Below, one piece after another: positions 35,368 to 44,668 of a stretch of DNA of 64,000 nucleotides (its first letter is position 1; each line of letters begins with the position of its first letter). The stretch covers positions 1-64,000 of the forward strand of contig CAZOHT010000020.1 in the NCBI GenBank assembly GCA_964579825.1. The letters are read 5' to 3'. The translations under genes and the position numbers were made by a program. The notes under the pieces were generated by a model. It saw only the letters and a program-made list of their open reading frames with translations, had not been told where the DNA came from and ran no database searches. Source of the DNA: SPCO01 sp964579825 (GTDB taxonomy: Bacteria > Chloroflexota > Limnocylindria > Limnocylindrales > CSP1-4).

Positions 35368-38118
35368 ATGCCGCCTCCCGAACAGATCCCCGATCCGCGC
35401 ATCGTCGCCCTGCCCGCGTCCGAGATCCGCCGACGATTCGTCGAGTTCTTCGAGGAGCGCGGCCACGCGGCCGTGCCCAGCGCGAGCCTCGTCCCGGCCG
35501 GCGACCAGACGCTGCTGTTCACGAACTCCGGGATGGTCCAGTTCAAGGAGGTCTTCACCGGCGCCGAGACTCGCTCCTACACGAGGGCGGTGGACTACCA
35601 GCGCTGCCTGCGGGTCGCGGGCAAGCACAACGACTTCGAGGAGGTCGGCCGGACGCCGCGCCATCACACGATGTTCGAGATGCTCGGCAACTGGAGCTTC
35701 GGCGACTACTTCAAGCGTGAGGCGATCCACTGGGCGTGGGACTTCCTGACCCGCGACATGGGCATCCCGGGCGACCGGCTGGCGGCCACGACGTACACGG
35801 ACGACGAGCTCGCCTGGGAGGTCTGGCGCGACGAGATCGGGCTGCCGCCCGAGCGGATGGCCCGCTGGGGCAACGTGGACGCGGGCGACGACAAGAACTT
35901 CTGGCGTATGGCCGATACGGGGCCCTGCGGACCATGCAGCGAGATCCACTTCGACCGTGGCGAGCAGTTCTCCGAGGGACCGCACTGCATCCCGGATCAC
36001 GACGAGCATTGCCCGCGCTGGCTCGAGATCTGGAATCTCGTCTTCATGGAGTTCGACCAGCGAGCGGACGGGCGGGTCCCGCTGCCGTTCACGAGCGTCG
36101 ACACCGGCATGGGCCTGGAGCGGCTGGCCAGCGTCCTCCAGCAGGTGCCCACGAACTACGACACGGACCTGTTCACGCCGATCCACGCCCGGATGCGCGA
36201 GCTGATCGGGCACGACCCGGACGCGTTCGAGGCCGAGCGGTTCAGCTACCAGGTCATCGCCGATCACGCTCGCGCGGTGACGTTCCTCGTCGCCGACGAC
36301 GTCCTGCCCTCGAACGAGGGTCGCGGCTACGTCCTGCGCCGGATCCTGCGCCGCGCCGTGCGGCACGGCCGCCTGCTCGGCCGTCGCGAGCCGTTCATGG
36401 CCGAGGCCGCCGCGGTCGTCATCGACGTGATGGCCGAGGCCTACCCGTACCTGATCGACCGGCGCGACGACATCCTCGCCGCGATCGCCCGCGAGGAGAC
36501 CCAGTTCGCCCGGACCCTCGATGCCGGCACGGGTCAGCTCGAGACGGCGTTGCGAGCCCTGACCGACGCGGAGCGGGTGATCGGGCGCCGCCCGGAGGAG
36601 CTCCCAGCGGACGTGCCCCAGGTCGCCGGCGACCTCGCGTTCAAGCTCCACGATACGTACGGCTTCCCGATCGACCTGACCGTGGAGCTCGCCGCCGAGT
36701 ACGGTGTCGGCGTAGACCGGGCCGGCTTCGATGCCGCTCTGGCGGAACAGCGCGCTCGCAGTCGATCCGGCACGAAGGCCCAGCTGAGCAGGCACGCGGA
36801 ACTCGGCGCCCTGTACGGGGCGATCCAGGCTCGCGCCGGTGACACGACCTTCCTCGGCTACGAGACCACCTCGGCCGAGGGTCGAGTCGTCGCGATCATC
36901 CGCGACGGGATGGAGTTCGACGAGTTGACCGGCCACGGTGAGGCCGAGGTCGTGCTCGACCGCACCCCGTTCTACGCCGAGGGAGGCGGCCAGGTCGGCG
37001 ACCACGGGCTCCTGCGCGAACCGGGGGGTGGGAGCGAGCTCTTCAGCGTCACCGACACCCAGCGGCCCCTCGGTGGCCTCGTGGTCCATCGCGGGACGCT
37101 GCACGGCCGCCTCAGGGTGGGGGAGACCGTCACGGCCGAGGTGGACGCGGAACGCCGCGCGCACACGATGCGCAACCACACGGGCACGCACCTCCTCCAC
37201 CGGGCCCTGCGGCATGTCGTCGGAGAGCGCGCACGCCAGGCCGGTTCCCTGGTCACCCCCGACTACCTGCGCTTCGACTTCCCATTCGATCGTGGACTGA
37301 CGAGCGATGAGTTGCGCGCCATCGAGGACGAAGTGCGCCGCATCATCCGCGACGATCGGCCCGTCTCCATCGCGTTCATGCCCATGGCGGACGCGATCGA
37401 GGGAGGCGCCGATGCGTTCTTCGACGAGAAGTACGGTGAGACCGTCCGGACGATCCGCGTCCAGGACTACAGCTTCGAGCTGTGCGGCGGCACGCACTGC
37501 CGTGCGTCGGGGCAGATCGGCGGGTTCGTGATCACCGGCGAGCGCAGCATCGGGTCGGGGATGCGCCGGATCGAGGCGCTCACGGGAGCCGGTGCGGACG
37601 CGTACCTCCGTGCGCGAGTCGACCTGCTCCACGACGCTGCCACAGTGTCCGGGGCGCGAACCGTCGAGGAGACGACGAGCCGGATCGAGGCCCTTCAGGT
37701 GGAACTCCAGGAGGCGAAGCGTCGCCTGAAGGCTGGCGTCGGGGCCGGCCTGCCCACGCCGGCCGCCCTCGCGGCCGGCGCCTCGGAGGTGCGTCCCGGC
37801 GTACGGCTCGTGGCCACGGCCCAGCCATACGAGTCGATGGACGCGCTCAAGGCCGCCGCCCGCGACGTCAGCAAGGCGCTCGGCTCGGGGGTCGTCGCGC
37901 TCGTGCTGGACGCCGACGAACCGCAGCTGTTCGTGGCCGTCTCGGACGATCTCGTGGCGACGGGGATCTCCGCCGGCGACCTCGTGACCGCCGCGATGCC
38001 GTCGCTCGGCGGTCGCGGTGGCGGTCGTCCGAACATGGCCCAGGGTCGTGGCACGCAACGGGATGGGATCCCGGCCGCCCTGGCGGCCATCGGCGCGCAC
38101 CTCGGATCGGAGGCCTGA
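35368..38118 (+). CDS. alaS: alanyl-tRNA synthetase
   Basis: A 916-residue class II synthetase. The catalytic core shows EIRRRFVEFFEERGH, FTNSGMVQFKEVFTG, QRCLRVAGKHNDFEEVG and HHTMFEMLGNWSFGDYFK. The editing domain has zinc/editing residues in MRNHTGTHLLHRALR and the CGGTHCRASGQIG signature. The C-terminal coiled-coil/DHHA1 part (about 745-916) ends GGRGGGRPNMAQG. The chosen ATG 35368 agrees with the usual N-terminus; TTG 35359 is an alternative. Its stop shares a base with the next ATG, so the PilM-like gene is cotranscribed. Confidence 0.97.
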   Translation: MPPPEQIPDPRIVALPASEIRRRFVEFFEERGHAAVPSASLVPAGDQTLLFTNSGMVQFKEVFTGAETRSYTRAVDYQRCLRVAGKHNDFEEVGRTPRHHTMFEMLGNWSFGDYFKREAIHWAWDFLTRDMGIPGDRLAATTYTDDELAWEVWRDEIGLPPERMARWGNVDAGDDKNFWRMADTGPCGPCSEIHFDRGEQFSEGPHCIPDHDEHCPRWLEIWNLVFMEFDQRADGRVPLPFTSVDTGMGLERLASVLQQVPTNYDTDLFTPIHARMRELIGHDPDAFEAERFSYQVIADHARAVTFLVADDVLPSNEGRGYVLRRILRRAVRHGRLLGRREPFMAEAAAVVIDVMAEAYPYLIDRRDDILAAIAREETQFARTLDAGTGQLETALRALTDAERVIGRRPEELPADVPQVAGDLAFKLHDTYGFPIDLTVELAAEYGVGVDRAGFDAALAEQRARSRSGTKAQLSRHAELGALYGAIQARAGDTTFLGYETTSAEGRVVAIIRDGMEFDELTGHGEAEVVLDRTPFYAEGGGQVGDHGLLREPGGGSELFSVTDTQRPLGGLVVHRGTLHGRLRVGETVTAEVDAERRAHTMRNHTGTHLLHRALRHVVGERARQAGSLVTPDYLRFDFPFDRGLTSDELRAIEDEVRRIIRDDRPVSIAFMPMADAIEGGADAFFDEKYGETVRTIRVQDYSFELCGGTHCRASGQIGGFVITGERSIGSGMRRIEALTGAGADAYLRARVDLLHDAATVSGARTVEETTSRIEALQVELQEAKRRLKAGVGAGLPTPAALAAGASEVRPGVRLVATAQPYESMDALKAAARDVSKALGSGVVALVLDADEPQLFVAVSDDLVATGISAGDLVTAAMPSLGGRGGGRPNMAQGRGTQRDGIPAALAAIGAHLGSEA

Positions 38119-39380
38119 TGGCGTTCTGGCGCCGGATCTGGCAGCGCGACGGGGAGGCCTCGCTCGCCGCGTGCACCGCGCTGGACGTCGGCACCGAGTT
38201 CGCCAAGGCGCTCGTCTTCGACATCGACGAGACCGGGCACGGCACCGTCCGCGGCGTCGGCCGCAAGCGCCAGGGCCTGTCGCACATGCAATCGGGCACG
38301 GTGGCCGACATCGCTGCCGTGGTCGACAACTGCGCGGTCGCCCTCCAGGAAGCGGAGGAGATGGCCGGCTTCCGCCCCACCCAGGTCGTCATCGGGATCG
38401 CCGGGGAGCTGGTCAAAGGCTTCACCACCACCCACAGCCAGGAACGCAAGAAGCCGGATCAGCCGATCACGGAGGGCGAACTCCAGAAGCTCATCGACGT
38501 GGTCCAGCGTGAGGCGCTGCACGAGGCCGAGCGGGCCATCACGTGGGAGACCGGGCTGCCGCATGTGGACGTCCGCCTCGTCCATGCCGCGGTCACCGGC
38601 GCGTCGATCGATGGCTACGCGCTGACGAACCCGGTCGGGTTCCAGGGCCGCCACGTCAAGATCGGCATCTTCAATGCGTTCGCGCCGCTCGTCCATCTCG
38701 GGGCGCTCCAGAGCGTCGCGTCGCAGCTGGACCTGGAGCTCCTGGAGATCGTCGCCGAGCCGTACGCGGTAGCGCGCGTCCTCGGCAGCGACCAGATCCG
38801 ACAGGCGGGCGCCCTGTTCGTGGACGTCGGCGGCGGCACGACCGACGTCGCCCTCGTCCGCCACGGTGGCATCGAGGGCACACGGATGTTCGCGCTCGGC
38901 GGCCGCGCGTTCACGAAGAGCCTGGCCGATCGCATGGACCTGCCCTTCCCGCGCGCCGAATCGCTCAAGGTCGACTACGCCCGAGGTCTCGCCACGGAGT
39001 CGCGCGACGCGGTCGCGGCGATCATCGGCGACGATGTGGCCGTGTGGGCCGCCGGTGTGGAACTGGTCATGGAGGAGCTGTCCGGGGGCGACCTGCTTCC
39101 GGGCCGGATCTTCCTGTGCGGCGGGGGATCGCGCTTGCCGGAGATCCGGGCCGCGCTGGAGGCCGAGGCGTTCTGGGGCCACCTGCCGTTCGCGCGACCT
39201 CCGGAGGTCACGGTCATGTCGCCCGACCAGATCGAGACGATCTCGGACTCGACCGCGCTGCTGGTGGACCAGCAGGATGTGACACCGCTCGGCCTGGCCT
39301 ACCAGGCGATCGAGCTGCAGACGAGCGAGGACGCCCTTGACGCCGCCCTGCGCCGCGTCCTTCGGGCGATGAAGGTCTGA
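38118..39380 (+). CDS. FtsA/PilM-like actin-family ATPase
   Basis: A 420-residue actin-fold protein. Phosphate-1 motif TALDVGTEFAKAL (about residues 20-32), the SHS2-type 1C subdomain (about 80-180), phosphate-2 FVDVGGGTTDVAL (near 235-247) and adenosine motif IFLCGGGSRLPEI (near 333-345) are present. FtsA anchors FtsZ and PilM organises type IV pilus assembly. No C-terminal amphipathic FtsA tail is seen, and no ftsZ or pil genes are nearby. The next gene, a membrane protein with a baseplate-J-like domain, starts 2 nt after its stop, so it is the likely partner. The specific role is unknown. Confidence 0.8.
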   Translation: MAFWRRIWQRDGEASLAACTALDVGTEFAKALVFDIDETGHGTVRGVGRKRQGLSHMQSGTVADIAAVVDNCAVALQEAEEMAGFRPTQVVIGIAGELVKGFTTTHSQERKKPDQPITEGELQKLIDVVQREALHEAERAITWETGLPHVDVRLVHAAVTGASIDGYALTNPVGFQGRHVKIGIFNAFAPLVHLGALQSVASQLDLELLEIVAEPYAVARVLGSDQIRQAGALFVDVGGGTTDVALVRHGGIEGTRMFALGGRAFTKSLADRMDLPFPRAESLKVDYARGLATESRDAVAAIIGDDVAVWAAGVELVMEELSGGDLLPGRIFLCGGGSRLPEIRAALEAEAFWGHLPFARPPEVTVMSPDQIETISDSTALLVDQQDVTPLGLAYQAIELQTSEDALDAALRRVLRAMKV

Positions 39381-39382
39381 CG

Positions 39383-41188
39383 ATGGCGGACGGGATCCTC
39401 TACCTCGACGTCGACGACGAGATCACCTCGGCAGCGGCGCGCGTTCGAGCGGTCGCCGGTGGCCGCGTCGCGGTCGTCCTGCCCTACGGGTCTCGCGTCG
39501 CCACGTCCCGGATCAACTTCCGCCTGCTCGCCCGTGATGCCCTGACCCACGAGAAGCGACTGTCGGTCATCGCCACGGACTCGGCGACCCGGGCGCTGGC
39601 CGCCTCCGCCGGACTGCCGGTCTTCGCGAGCGTCAGCGAATACGAGGCGTCGCTGGGGCCGTCGCGCGAGGTCGTGGCGGACCCGGACCCGGCGCCGAAG
39701 TCCGCCGCCGCCGTGCGCAAGGCCAAGCGCGCCGCCGCCGCGTCCGCCGCCGTTCCGGACGGCACTCCGGAGGCGATCTGGGCCGAGACGGCCAGGGTCG
39801 AGACCCCGGTCGATGGCACGGACGAGGGTCGAGACACGACGGCGGGCGCCGCCGCAGCAGCTGCCGCCGGGGCGGGCCTTGCGGCCATGTCCGGCACGAG
39901 AGCGGCCGACACACCCGGCCCGATCCGCCCGACCCCAGGGTTCGGCGACGCTCCCGTGGATGCCCAGCGTCGAACGGACGTGCCGATCACGAGTTCCCGT
40001 GGGACCGGGCGTCGGACACCCGTCGCGGTCGGTCTGGCCGTCCTGGCGCTGGCCCTGCTGGTCGGCGTCGTCGGCGCGTACCTGTTCCTGCCCTCGGCGA
40101 CGATCGTGGTGACGCCCAGGACCAGGACCGTCGGTCCGATCTCGCTCACGGTGATCGCCGACCCCGACACGACCGAGCCCGACCCGTCCGTGCCGAGCGT
40201 GCCGGCCGACACGCTGAGCGTCGACGTCGATACGACTGACACGTTCCCCGCGACCGGCAAGCGGGTCGAGGAGACCGCCGCGACCGGCAGCGTCCGATTC
40301 CGCAACGTGGACTTCACCGCGTCCAACTTCATCCCGGCCGGCAGCATCGTCAGCGCGAACGGCGGGATCCGGTTCCGGACGGATCGCTCGGTCACGGTCG
40401 GGGCGGCGTCGCTCGTCGGCCTGCAGATCGTGCCCAAGACCGCGTCGGTCCCGGTCACCGCGGTCGAGCCGGGCCCGGAGGGCAATCTCGAACCCAACTC
40501 GATCCTGACCATCCCCAAGGACGAGAGTCCCGTCACGCTGTCCGTGACGAACCCCGAGGCGACGACCGGCGGGACCCGCGAGGAATTCCCCAAGGTCACC
40601 CAGGCCGACGTCGATGCGGCTCTCGCCGCTCTCGATGTCACGCTCCGGGCGGACTTCGCCGAACAGGTCGCGGATCCGGCCCTGGCCCCGCCGGGCAGCA
40701 CGGTCTTCCCCGAGACGGCCGTGCTCGGGGAGGCCACGCCATCGGTCGACCCGGCCACCCTGGTCGGGGTTGAGGCGGCGTCGTTCGATCTGGGCCTGAG
40801 CGCGACGGGGACGGTCATCGCGGTCGACGAGGCGCCCGTCGCCTCGATCGCCGAGACCCGGCTCCGCGAGAGCGTGGTCGCGGGGTCGGAGCTCGTCGAG
40901 GACTCGATCGACATCGAGGTCGGGACGGCCGTGGTCGTCGACGGCGTGGTCACGTTCCCGGTGTCCGCCAGTGCGACCCAGGTCGCCGTCCTCGACCCGG
41001 ACGAGCTGAAGACGTTGATCCTCGGCAAGACGCCGGCCGAGGCCGAGGTGATCCTCGCGCCGTACGGCACGGCGGTCATCGAGCTCTCGCCGTCGTGGGT
41101 CAGCACGATCCCGACGTTCGAGAACCGCGTGGACCTGACCGTCGACGCGGGGCCGACCGACGACGCCGAGGTCAGTCCGTCACCGTGA
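39383..41188 (+). CDS. single-pass membrane protein with baseplate-J-like extracytoplasmic domain
   Basis: A 601-residue protein in four parts. The cytoplasmic N-terminal alpha/beta domain (residues 1-95) is Rossmann-like: ILYLDVDDEITSAAARV, VAVVLPYGS, LSVIATDSATRALAASAGLPVF. An Ala/Pro-rich linker (about 95-210) leads to a single membrane helix (213-235). The external region (240-601) is beta-rich and contains a baseplate J/gp47-like segment (GSVRFRN, FIPAGSIVSANGGIRFRT). Similar N-domain plus J-domain proteins are known from Chloroflexota and candidate-phyla genomes, but I know of no assigned function. It is tightly linked to the PilM-like ATPase and overlaps ruvX by 4 nt. Confidence 0.75.
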   Translation: MADGILYLDVDDEITSAAARVRAVAGGRVAVVLPYGSRVATSRINFRLLARDALTHEKRLSVIATDSATRALAASAGLPVFASVSEYEASLGPSREVVADPDPAPKSAAAVRKAKRAAAASAAVPDGTPEAIWAETARVETPVDGTDEGRDTTAGAAAAAAAGAGLAAMSGTRAADTPGPIRPTPGFGDAPVDAQRRTDVPITSSRGTGRRTPVAVGLAVLALALLVGVVGAYLFLPSATIVVTPRTRTVGPISLTVIADPDTTEPDPSVPSVPADTLSVDVDTTDTFPATGKRVEETAATGSVRFRNVDFTASNFIPAGSIVSANGGIRFRTDRSVTVGAASLVGLQIVPKTASVPVTAVEPGPEGNLEPNSILTIPKDESPVTLSVTNPEATTGGTREEFPKVTQADVDAALAALDVTLRADFAEQVADPALAPPGSTVFPETAVLGEATPSVDPATLVGVEAASFDLGLSATGTVIAVDEAPVASIAETRLRESVVAGSELVEDSIDIEVGTAVVVDGVVTFPVSASATQVAVLDPDELKTLILGKTPAEAEVILAPYGTAVIELSPSWVSTIPTFENRVDLTVDAGPTDDAEVSPSP

Positions 41189-41682
41189 CGGCCCTCCTCG
41201 GCGTGGACCTCGGGGAGCGGCGCATCGGGATCGCCGTCGCGGAGGACGAGACCGCGCCTGCCCGTCCGTTGACGACGCTCCGGCGTGCCCGAGCGCCCGA
41301 GGCCGATGCGGACGCGTTGCGCACGCTCATCGACGCGCACGGGGTCACGGAGCTGGTGGTCGGTCTGCCGCTCGAGGCCGCCGGCCAGGAAGGGTCGCAG
41401 GCCGCCATCACCCGGGCCTGGACGGACGCCATCGGGACACTTCTGGCGGTTCGGGTTACCCTCCGGGACGAGCGATTGACCAGTCACCTGGCGGAGACAC
41501 GTCTCGGCCCGATGAAGCGCGGTCGCTCCGGTGGTCCGCCGTCGAAGACCCAGCGCGACGCCTATCGGGCCCGCGTGGATCGCGAAGCGGCGGCGATCAT
41601 CCTCCAGGACGAACTCGACACACGGGCCGGACGTCGCGCGTCCATCACCCGGACCCCAGACCCCCAGGAGAGGCCTTCATGA
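41185..41682 (+). CDS. ruvX: Holliday junction resolvase-like RuvX/YqgF
   Basis: A 165-residue RNase H-fold nuclease. The first catalytic Asp lies in LLGVDLGERRIGIAVAED, followed by ELVVGLPLEAAGQEG, DERLTS and the C-terminal DREAAAIILQDEL. YqgF/RuvX processes rRNA 5' ends (pre-16S) in several bacteria and was also proposed as a resolvase. GTG 41185 overlaps the previous stop by 4 nt (GTGA) and its own stop overlaps mltG by 4 nt. The alaS-ruvX-mltG linkage is widespread, so the two genes before ruvX are an insertion into that order. Confidence 0.92.
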   Translation: MTALLGVDLGERRIGIAVAEDETAPARPLTTLRRARAPEADADALRTLIDAHGVTELVVGLPLEAAGQEGSQAAITRAWTDAIGTLLAVRVTLRDERLTSHLAETRLGPMKRGRSGGPPSKTQRDAYRARVDREAAAIILQDELDTRAGRRASITRTPDPQERPS

Positions 41683-43049
41683 CCATCCGCTCCGGCGGAG
41701 GCCCGCGCGACCCGAAATCCCACGCCCGCCCCTACGACGAGGACGCCTACGCGACCGAGGCGATGTCCGTCTACCCGGATCCGGCCCGCTACGGCGGCCG
41801 CGGCTCGCGCGGTGGCCGCGGCGGATCCCATGGGTTCCTGGGCCTGGTCAAGTTCCTGATCTTCGCGTTCGTCCTGGCAGGCATCGTCCTTGTCGTCTCC
41901 CTGACCGCCCTGCGACCGGTCGTCAACAGCACCGTCCTGTCGTGGGCAGCCGAGAACCCGGCGGCGCTCCAGCTCCCGTTCGTGAAGGACCTCGTTCGTG
42001 AGGACCTGGGGGCGGCGCTCGTGACGCCGGCGTCCACGGATCCGGCCCAGGTGGAATTCGTGGTCGAGGCCGGTGACACCGCCTCGACGATCGCGGCTCG
42101 CCTGGCCGATGAGGGGCTGCTCGTGGACCCGCGCACGTTCGTGTTCACCGCCATCGACCAGGACCTCACCGGTGACCTGCAGGTCGGCACGTTCGTCCTG
42201 CGCAAGAACATGACCCCGGAGCAACTGGTCCAGGCCCTGCTGGCCGCGCCGGAGATCAAGTACGTGGACATCGGCCTGCGGACCGGGCTACGCCTCGAGC
42301 AGATCACGGCCAAGCTGCAGACGCTCCCGCTCGACATGGACCCCCAGGACTTCTACGACCTCGCGAAGAAGCCGACGGCCGCGTTGTTGGCCGACTACCC
42401 GTGGCTCAAGGAGATCCTCGCGGACGCGCCGAAGGGCGCCTCGCTCGAGGGCTTCCTGTGGCCCGCCACGTACCGCGTCCTGCCGGACACGACGGCCGAC
42501 GAGCTCATCCGCCTGATGCTCGACGGGTTCTACGAGAATGTCGGCGAGGACCGCCTCAACGTCCCGAAGGAGCGCGGGCTGCCGTTCTACCAGGTCCTGA
42601 CGCTTGCGTCGATCGTCGAGCGGGAAGCCGTCCTCGACGACGAGCGGCCGACGATCGCGGGCGTGTACCAGAACCGGATCGACGGCTACAAGGGCATCGC
42701 GCCGATCCTTAACTCGGATCCGACGGTGTTCTACGCCATCGACACGATGAAGCTCGCCAAGATGCCGTTCGATGACTGGCAGAAGTACGTCTTCTGGACG
42801 CCCCCGGGCACGCCGCTGGCGGACATCGCCGTGACGAAGGCCCTGCAGGGCTACCAGACCTACCAGACGGCCGGCCTCATCCCCGGGCCGATCGCCACGC
42901 CGAGCCTCCCGTCGATCGACGCGGCCCTCGAGCCGAACGTCGCGGATGGCTACATCTACTTCGTCGCCATCCCGGACGGCGGGGGAGCGCACGACTTCGC
43001 GAAGAGCTACAAGGAGCATCAGGCCAACCTGAAGAAGTACGGCTACTGA
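41679..43049 (+). CDS. mltG: endolytic murein transglycosylase MltG (YceG)
   Basis: A 456-residue membrane-anchored glycan-cleaving enzyme that ends growing peptidoglycan strands. A Gly/Arg/Ser-rich cytoplasmic N-terminus precedes one membrane helix (about 54-78). The external part has a LysM-like segment (FVVEAGDTASTIAARLADEGLL) and the YceG catalytic domain with Glu314 in TLASIVEREA and VYQNRI just after it. The ATG overlaps ruvX (ATGA). Its stop overlaps the next ATG by 1 nt. Confidence 0.95.
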   Translation: MTIRSGGGPRDPKSHARPYDEDAYATEAMSVYPDPARYGGRGSRGGRGGSHGFLGLVKFLIFAFVLAGIVLVVSLTALRPVVNSTVLSWAAENPAALQLPFVKDLVREDLGAALVTPASTDPAQVEFVVEAGDTASTIAARLADEGLLVDPRTFVFTAIDQDLTGDLQVGTFVLRKNMTPEQLVQALLAAPEIKYVDIGLRTGLRLEQITAKLQTLPLDMDPQDFYDLAKKPTAALLADYPWLKEILADAPKGASLEGFLWPATYRVLPDTTADELIRLMLDGFYENVGEDRLNVPKERGLPFYQVLTLASIVEREAVLDDERPTIAGVYQNRIDGYKGIAPILNSDPTVFYAIDTMKLAKMPFDDWQKYVFWTPPGTPLADIAVTKALQGYQTYQTAGLIPGPIATPSLPSIDAALEPNVADGYIYFVAIPDGGGAHDFAKSYKEHQANLKKYGY

Positions 43050-44290
43050 TGCCCGACCCATCCTGGCCGGTGCCGGCCGACTTCGCGGTCCCGCCGTCCG
43101 CGGCACAGCGACTGGCCTGGAGCGATGCGGACCGAGCCGCACGGCCGTCCCGTCTGGCGCGGCTCCGAGCCCGGTTCGAGGCAGCCGGCGTGGATGCCTA
43201 CTTCGGGGTCCGACCCGAGCACGCGCGCTACCTGACCGGGTTCGCGCTGGGGGACGGGGAGGAGAAGGTGGCGGGCGACTCGGGCAAGTTCCTCGTCACC
43301 GGCGACGAAGTCGTGCTGCTGGCCGACACGCGGTACACGGTCCAGGCGAGGGACGAGGCGCCGGACGCCCGCGTTGCCGAGGCCTACAACGATCTCTCGG
43401 CCCGCTGGCCGGACCTGCTCGCGTCGGTCGGGACGCGCCGGGTCGCGGTCGAAGCCGGATCCGTCTCGCACGCGACCTGGGAGCGCCTTGCCCTGGCCGC
43501 ACCTGACGTCGAACTGGTCCCGGTCGAGGGCTGGCTGGAGGCGGATCGTGCCGTCAAGGAACCAGCCGAGCTGGAGCGGATCGCGGCCGCCTGTGCCGTG
43601 GCCGACCGGGCGCTGGCGGCCCTCCTGCCGTCGATCCGCCCGGCCGTGACCGAGGCGACCCTGGCCCTCGAGCTGGAGTGGCTGATGCGGACGCGTGGCG
43701 CGGAAGCGCTCGCCTTCGACGTCGCCTGCCTGGCCGGGCCGCGGGCGGCCCTGCCGCATGGGTCCCCCGGCGACCGTCCGGTCGAGGCGGGAGCCGTGCT
43801 CCTGTTCGACTTCGGCGCCCAGGTCGCCGGCTACCGCAGCGACATGACCCGGACCCTGTTCGTCGGCGAACCCACGGAACGCGATCTCGCGATCTATCAG
43901 CTCGTCGCGCACGCGCAGGCGTCGGTCATCGAAGCGATCGAGGACGCCGTCGCGGGTGGCGCGGGGTCGCTCGAGGGGCCACCCCTGCCGGATGGTCGTT
44001 CCCTGGACGCCATCGGACGCGACCTGATCGCGGCGGCCGGGCACGGAGCGCACTTCGGCCACGGGACCGGCCACGGGATCGGTCTGGCGACCCATGAGGC
44101 GCCGAGCCTCGGCAAGACCGCCTCCACGGCGCCCCTGCCGAGCCCGACGGTCTTCTCGGTGGAGCCGGGGGTCTACCTCGACGACGAGACCGGCGTCCGG
44201 ATCGAGGATCTCGTCCTGCTCGACGGCGCGGCCGGGCGGGTCGACCGTCTGACCCGGTTCCCGCGCGAGGTGATCGTCGTCGGAGCGTAG
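43049..44290 (+). CDS. M24-family Xaa-Pro aminopeptidase
   Basis: A 413-residue metallopeptidase with a creatinase-like N-terminal domain (YFGVRPEHARYLTGF) and a pita-bread catalytic domain. The metal ligands are Asp254 (LFDFGA), Asp265 (RSDMTRT), His342 (GTGHGIG), Glu372 (SVEPGVY) and Glu386 (VRIEDLV). It removes N-terminal residues before proline or cleaves X-Pro dipeptides. M24 peptidases are often found just before efp, as here with one small gene between. Its ATG overlaps the mltG stop by 1 nt. Confidence 0.9.
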   Translation: MPDPSWPVPADFAVPPSAAQRLAWSDADRAARPSRLARLRARFEAAGVDAYFGVRPEHARYLTGFALGDGEEKVAGDSGKFLVTGDEVVLLADTRYTVQARDEAPDARVAEAYNDLSARWPDLLASVGTRRVAVEAGSVSHATWERLALAAPDVELVPVEGWLEADRAVKEPAELERIAAACAVADRALAALLPSIRPAVTEATLALELEWLMRTRGAEALAFDVACLAGPRAALPHGSPGDRPVEAGAVLLFDFGAQVAGYRSDMTRTLFVGEPTERDLAIYQLVAHAQASVIEAIEDAVAGGAGSLEGPPLPDGRSLDAIGRDLIAAAGHGAHFGHGTGHGIGLATHEAPSLGKTASTAPLPSPTVFSVEPGVYLDDETGVRIEDLVLLDGAAGRVDRLTRFPREVIVVGA

Positions 44291-44330
44291 GGGCTGCTCG
44301 CCGGACCTTCCGCGGCCCGCCGCGAGACGC

Positions 44331-44336
44331 TAGGCT
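44331..44336 (+). promoter_or_regulatory. putative -10 element of the SHOCT gene (leaderless)
   Basis: TAGGCT lies 8 nt before ATG 44345 without a Shine-Dalgarno sequence; the preceding gene ends 54 nt upstream of the ATG. Confidence 0.4.
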
Positions 44337-44344
44337 CTCCGACC

Positions 44345-44581
44345 ATGGATCCCTTGCCGTTCGATCCGGGCGACTTCATCGGAGCGACCATCGCCCTCAG
44401 CGTCATCGTGCCGCTGATCACGACCCTCCTGATCATCGGCGTCGTGGTCTGGGCGATCCGTCGGTCCATGCCGCCGCGTGAGGATCCGGCAGTCCGCGAA
44501 CTCAAGGCCAGGCTCGCTCGGGGCGAGATCGATACCGCCGAGTATGAGGTCCGGCTTCGCGCGCTGCGCGGTCCCGACTGA
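44345..44581 (+). CDS. small membrane protein with SHOCT domain
   Basis: A 78-residue protein with one membrane helix (about 13-38) and a C-terminal SHOCT motif (VRELKARLARGEIDTAEYEVRLRAL). SHOCT is a short oligomerisation motif found at the ends of many bacterial membrane proteins; its function is unknown. A second SHOCT protein lies at 55843. The gene sits alone between the M24 peptidase and efp. Confidence 0.78.
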   Translation: MDPLPFDPGDFIGATIALSVIVPLITTLLIIGVVVWAIRRSMPPREDPAVRELKARLARGEIDTAEYEVRLRALRGPD

Positions 44582-44590
44582 CCCCTCTGC

Positions 44591-44596
44591 TACGAT
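44591..44596 (+). promoter_or_regulatory. putative -10 element of efp (with leader)
   Basis: TACGAT lies 72 nt before the efp ATG, giving a leader of about 65 nt. Unlike neighbouring units, efp has a Shine-Dalgarno-like AGGAG (44654-44658) ahead of its start. Confidence 0.4.
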
Positions 44597-44668
44597 CGGG
44601 GCCACCAGACCCCGGTCCACGACCCGCCGGACCGCCTCGTCCGCGCGCTCTCCAGGAGCCCATCCCCC

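Noticed and set aside
35353..38100. A 915-codon minus-strand frame opposite alaS
   Set aside because: Mirrors the alaS codon pattern; no signature, start signal or operon context.
39383..41188. Prophage or contractile tail remnant because of the baseplate-J-like domain
   Set aside because: No other tail, capsid or lysis genes are present, the protein is membrane-anchored, and it is embedded between alaS and ruvX.
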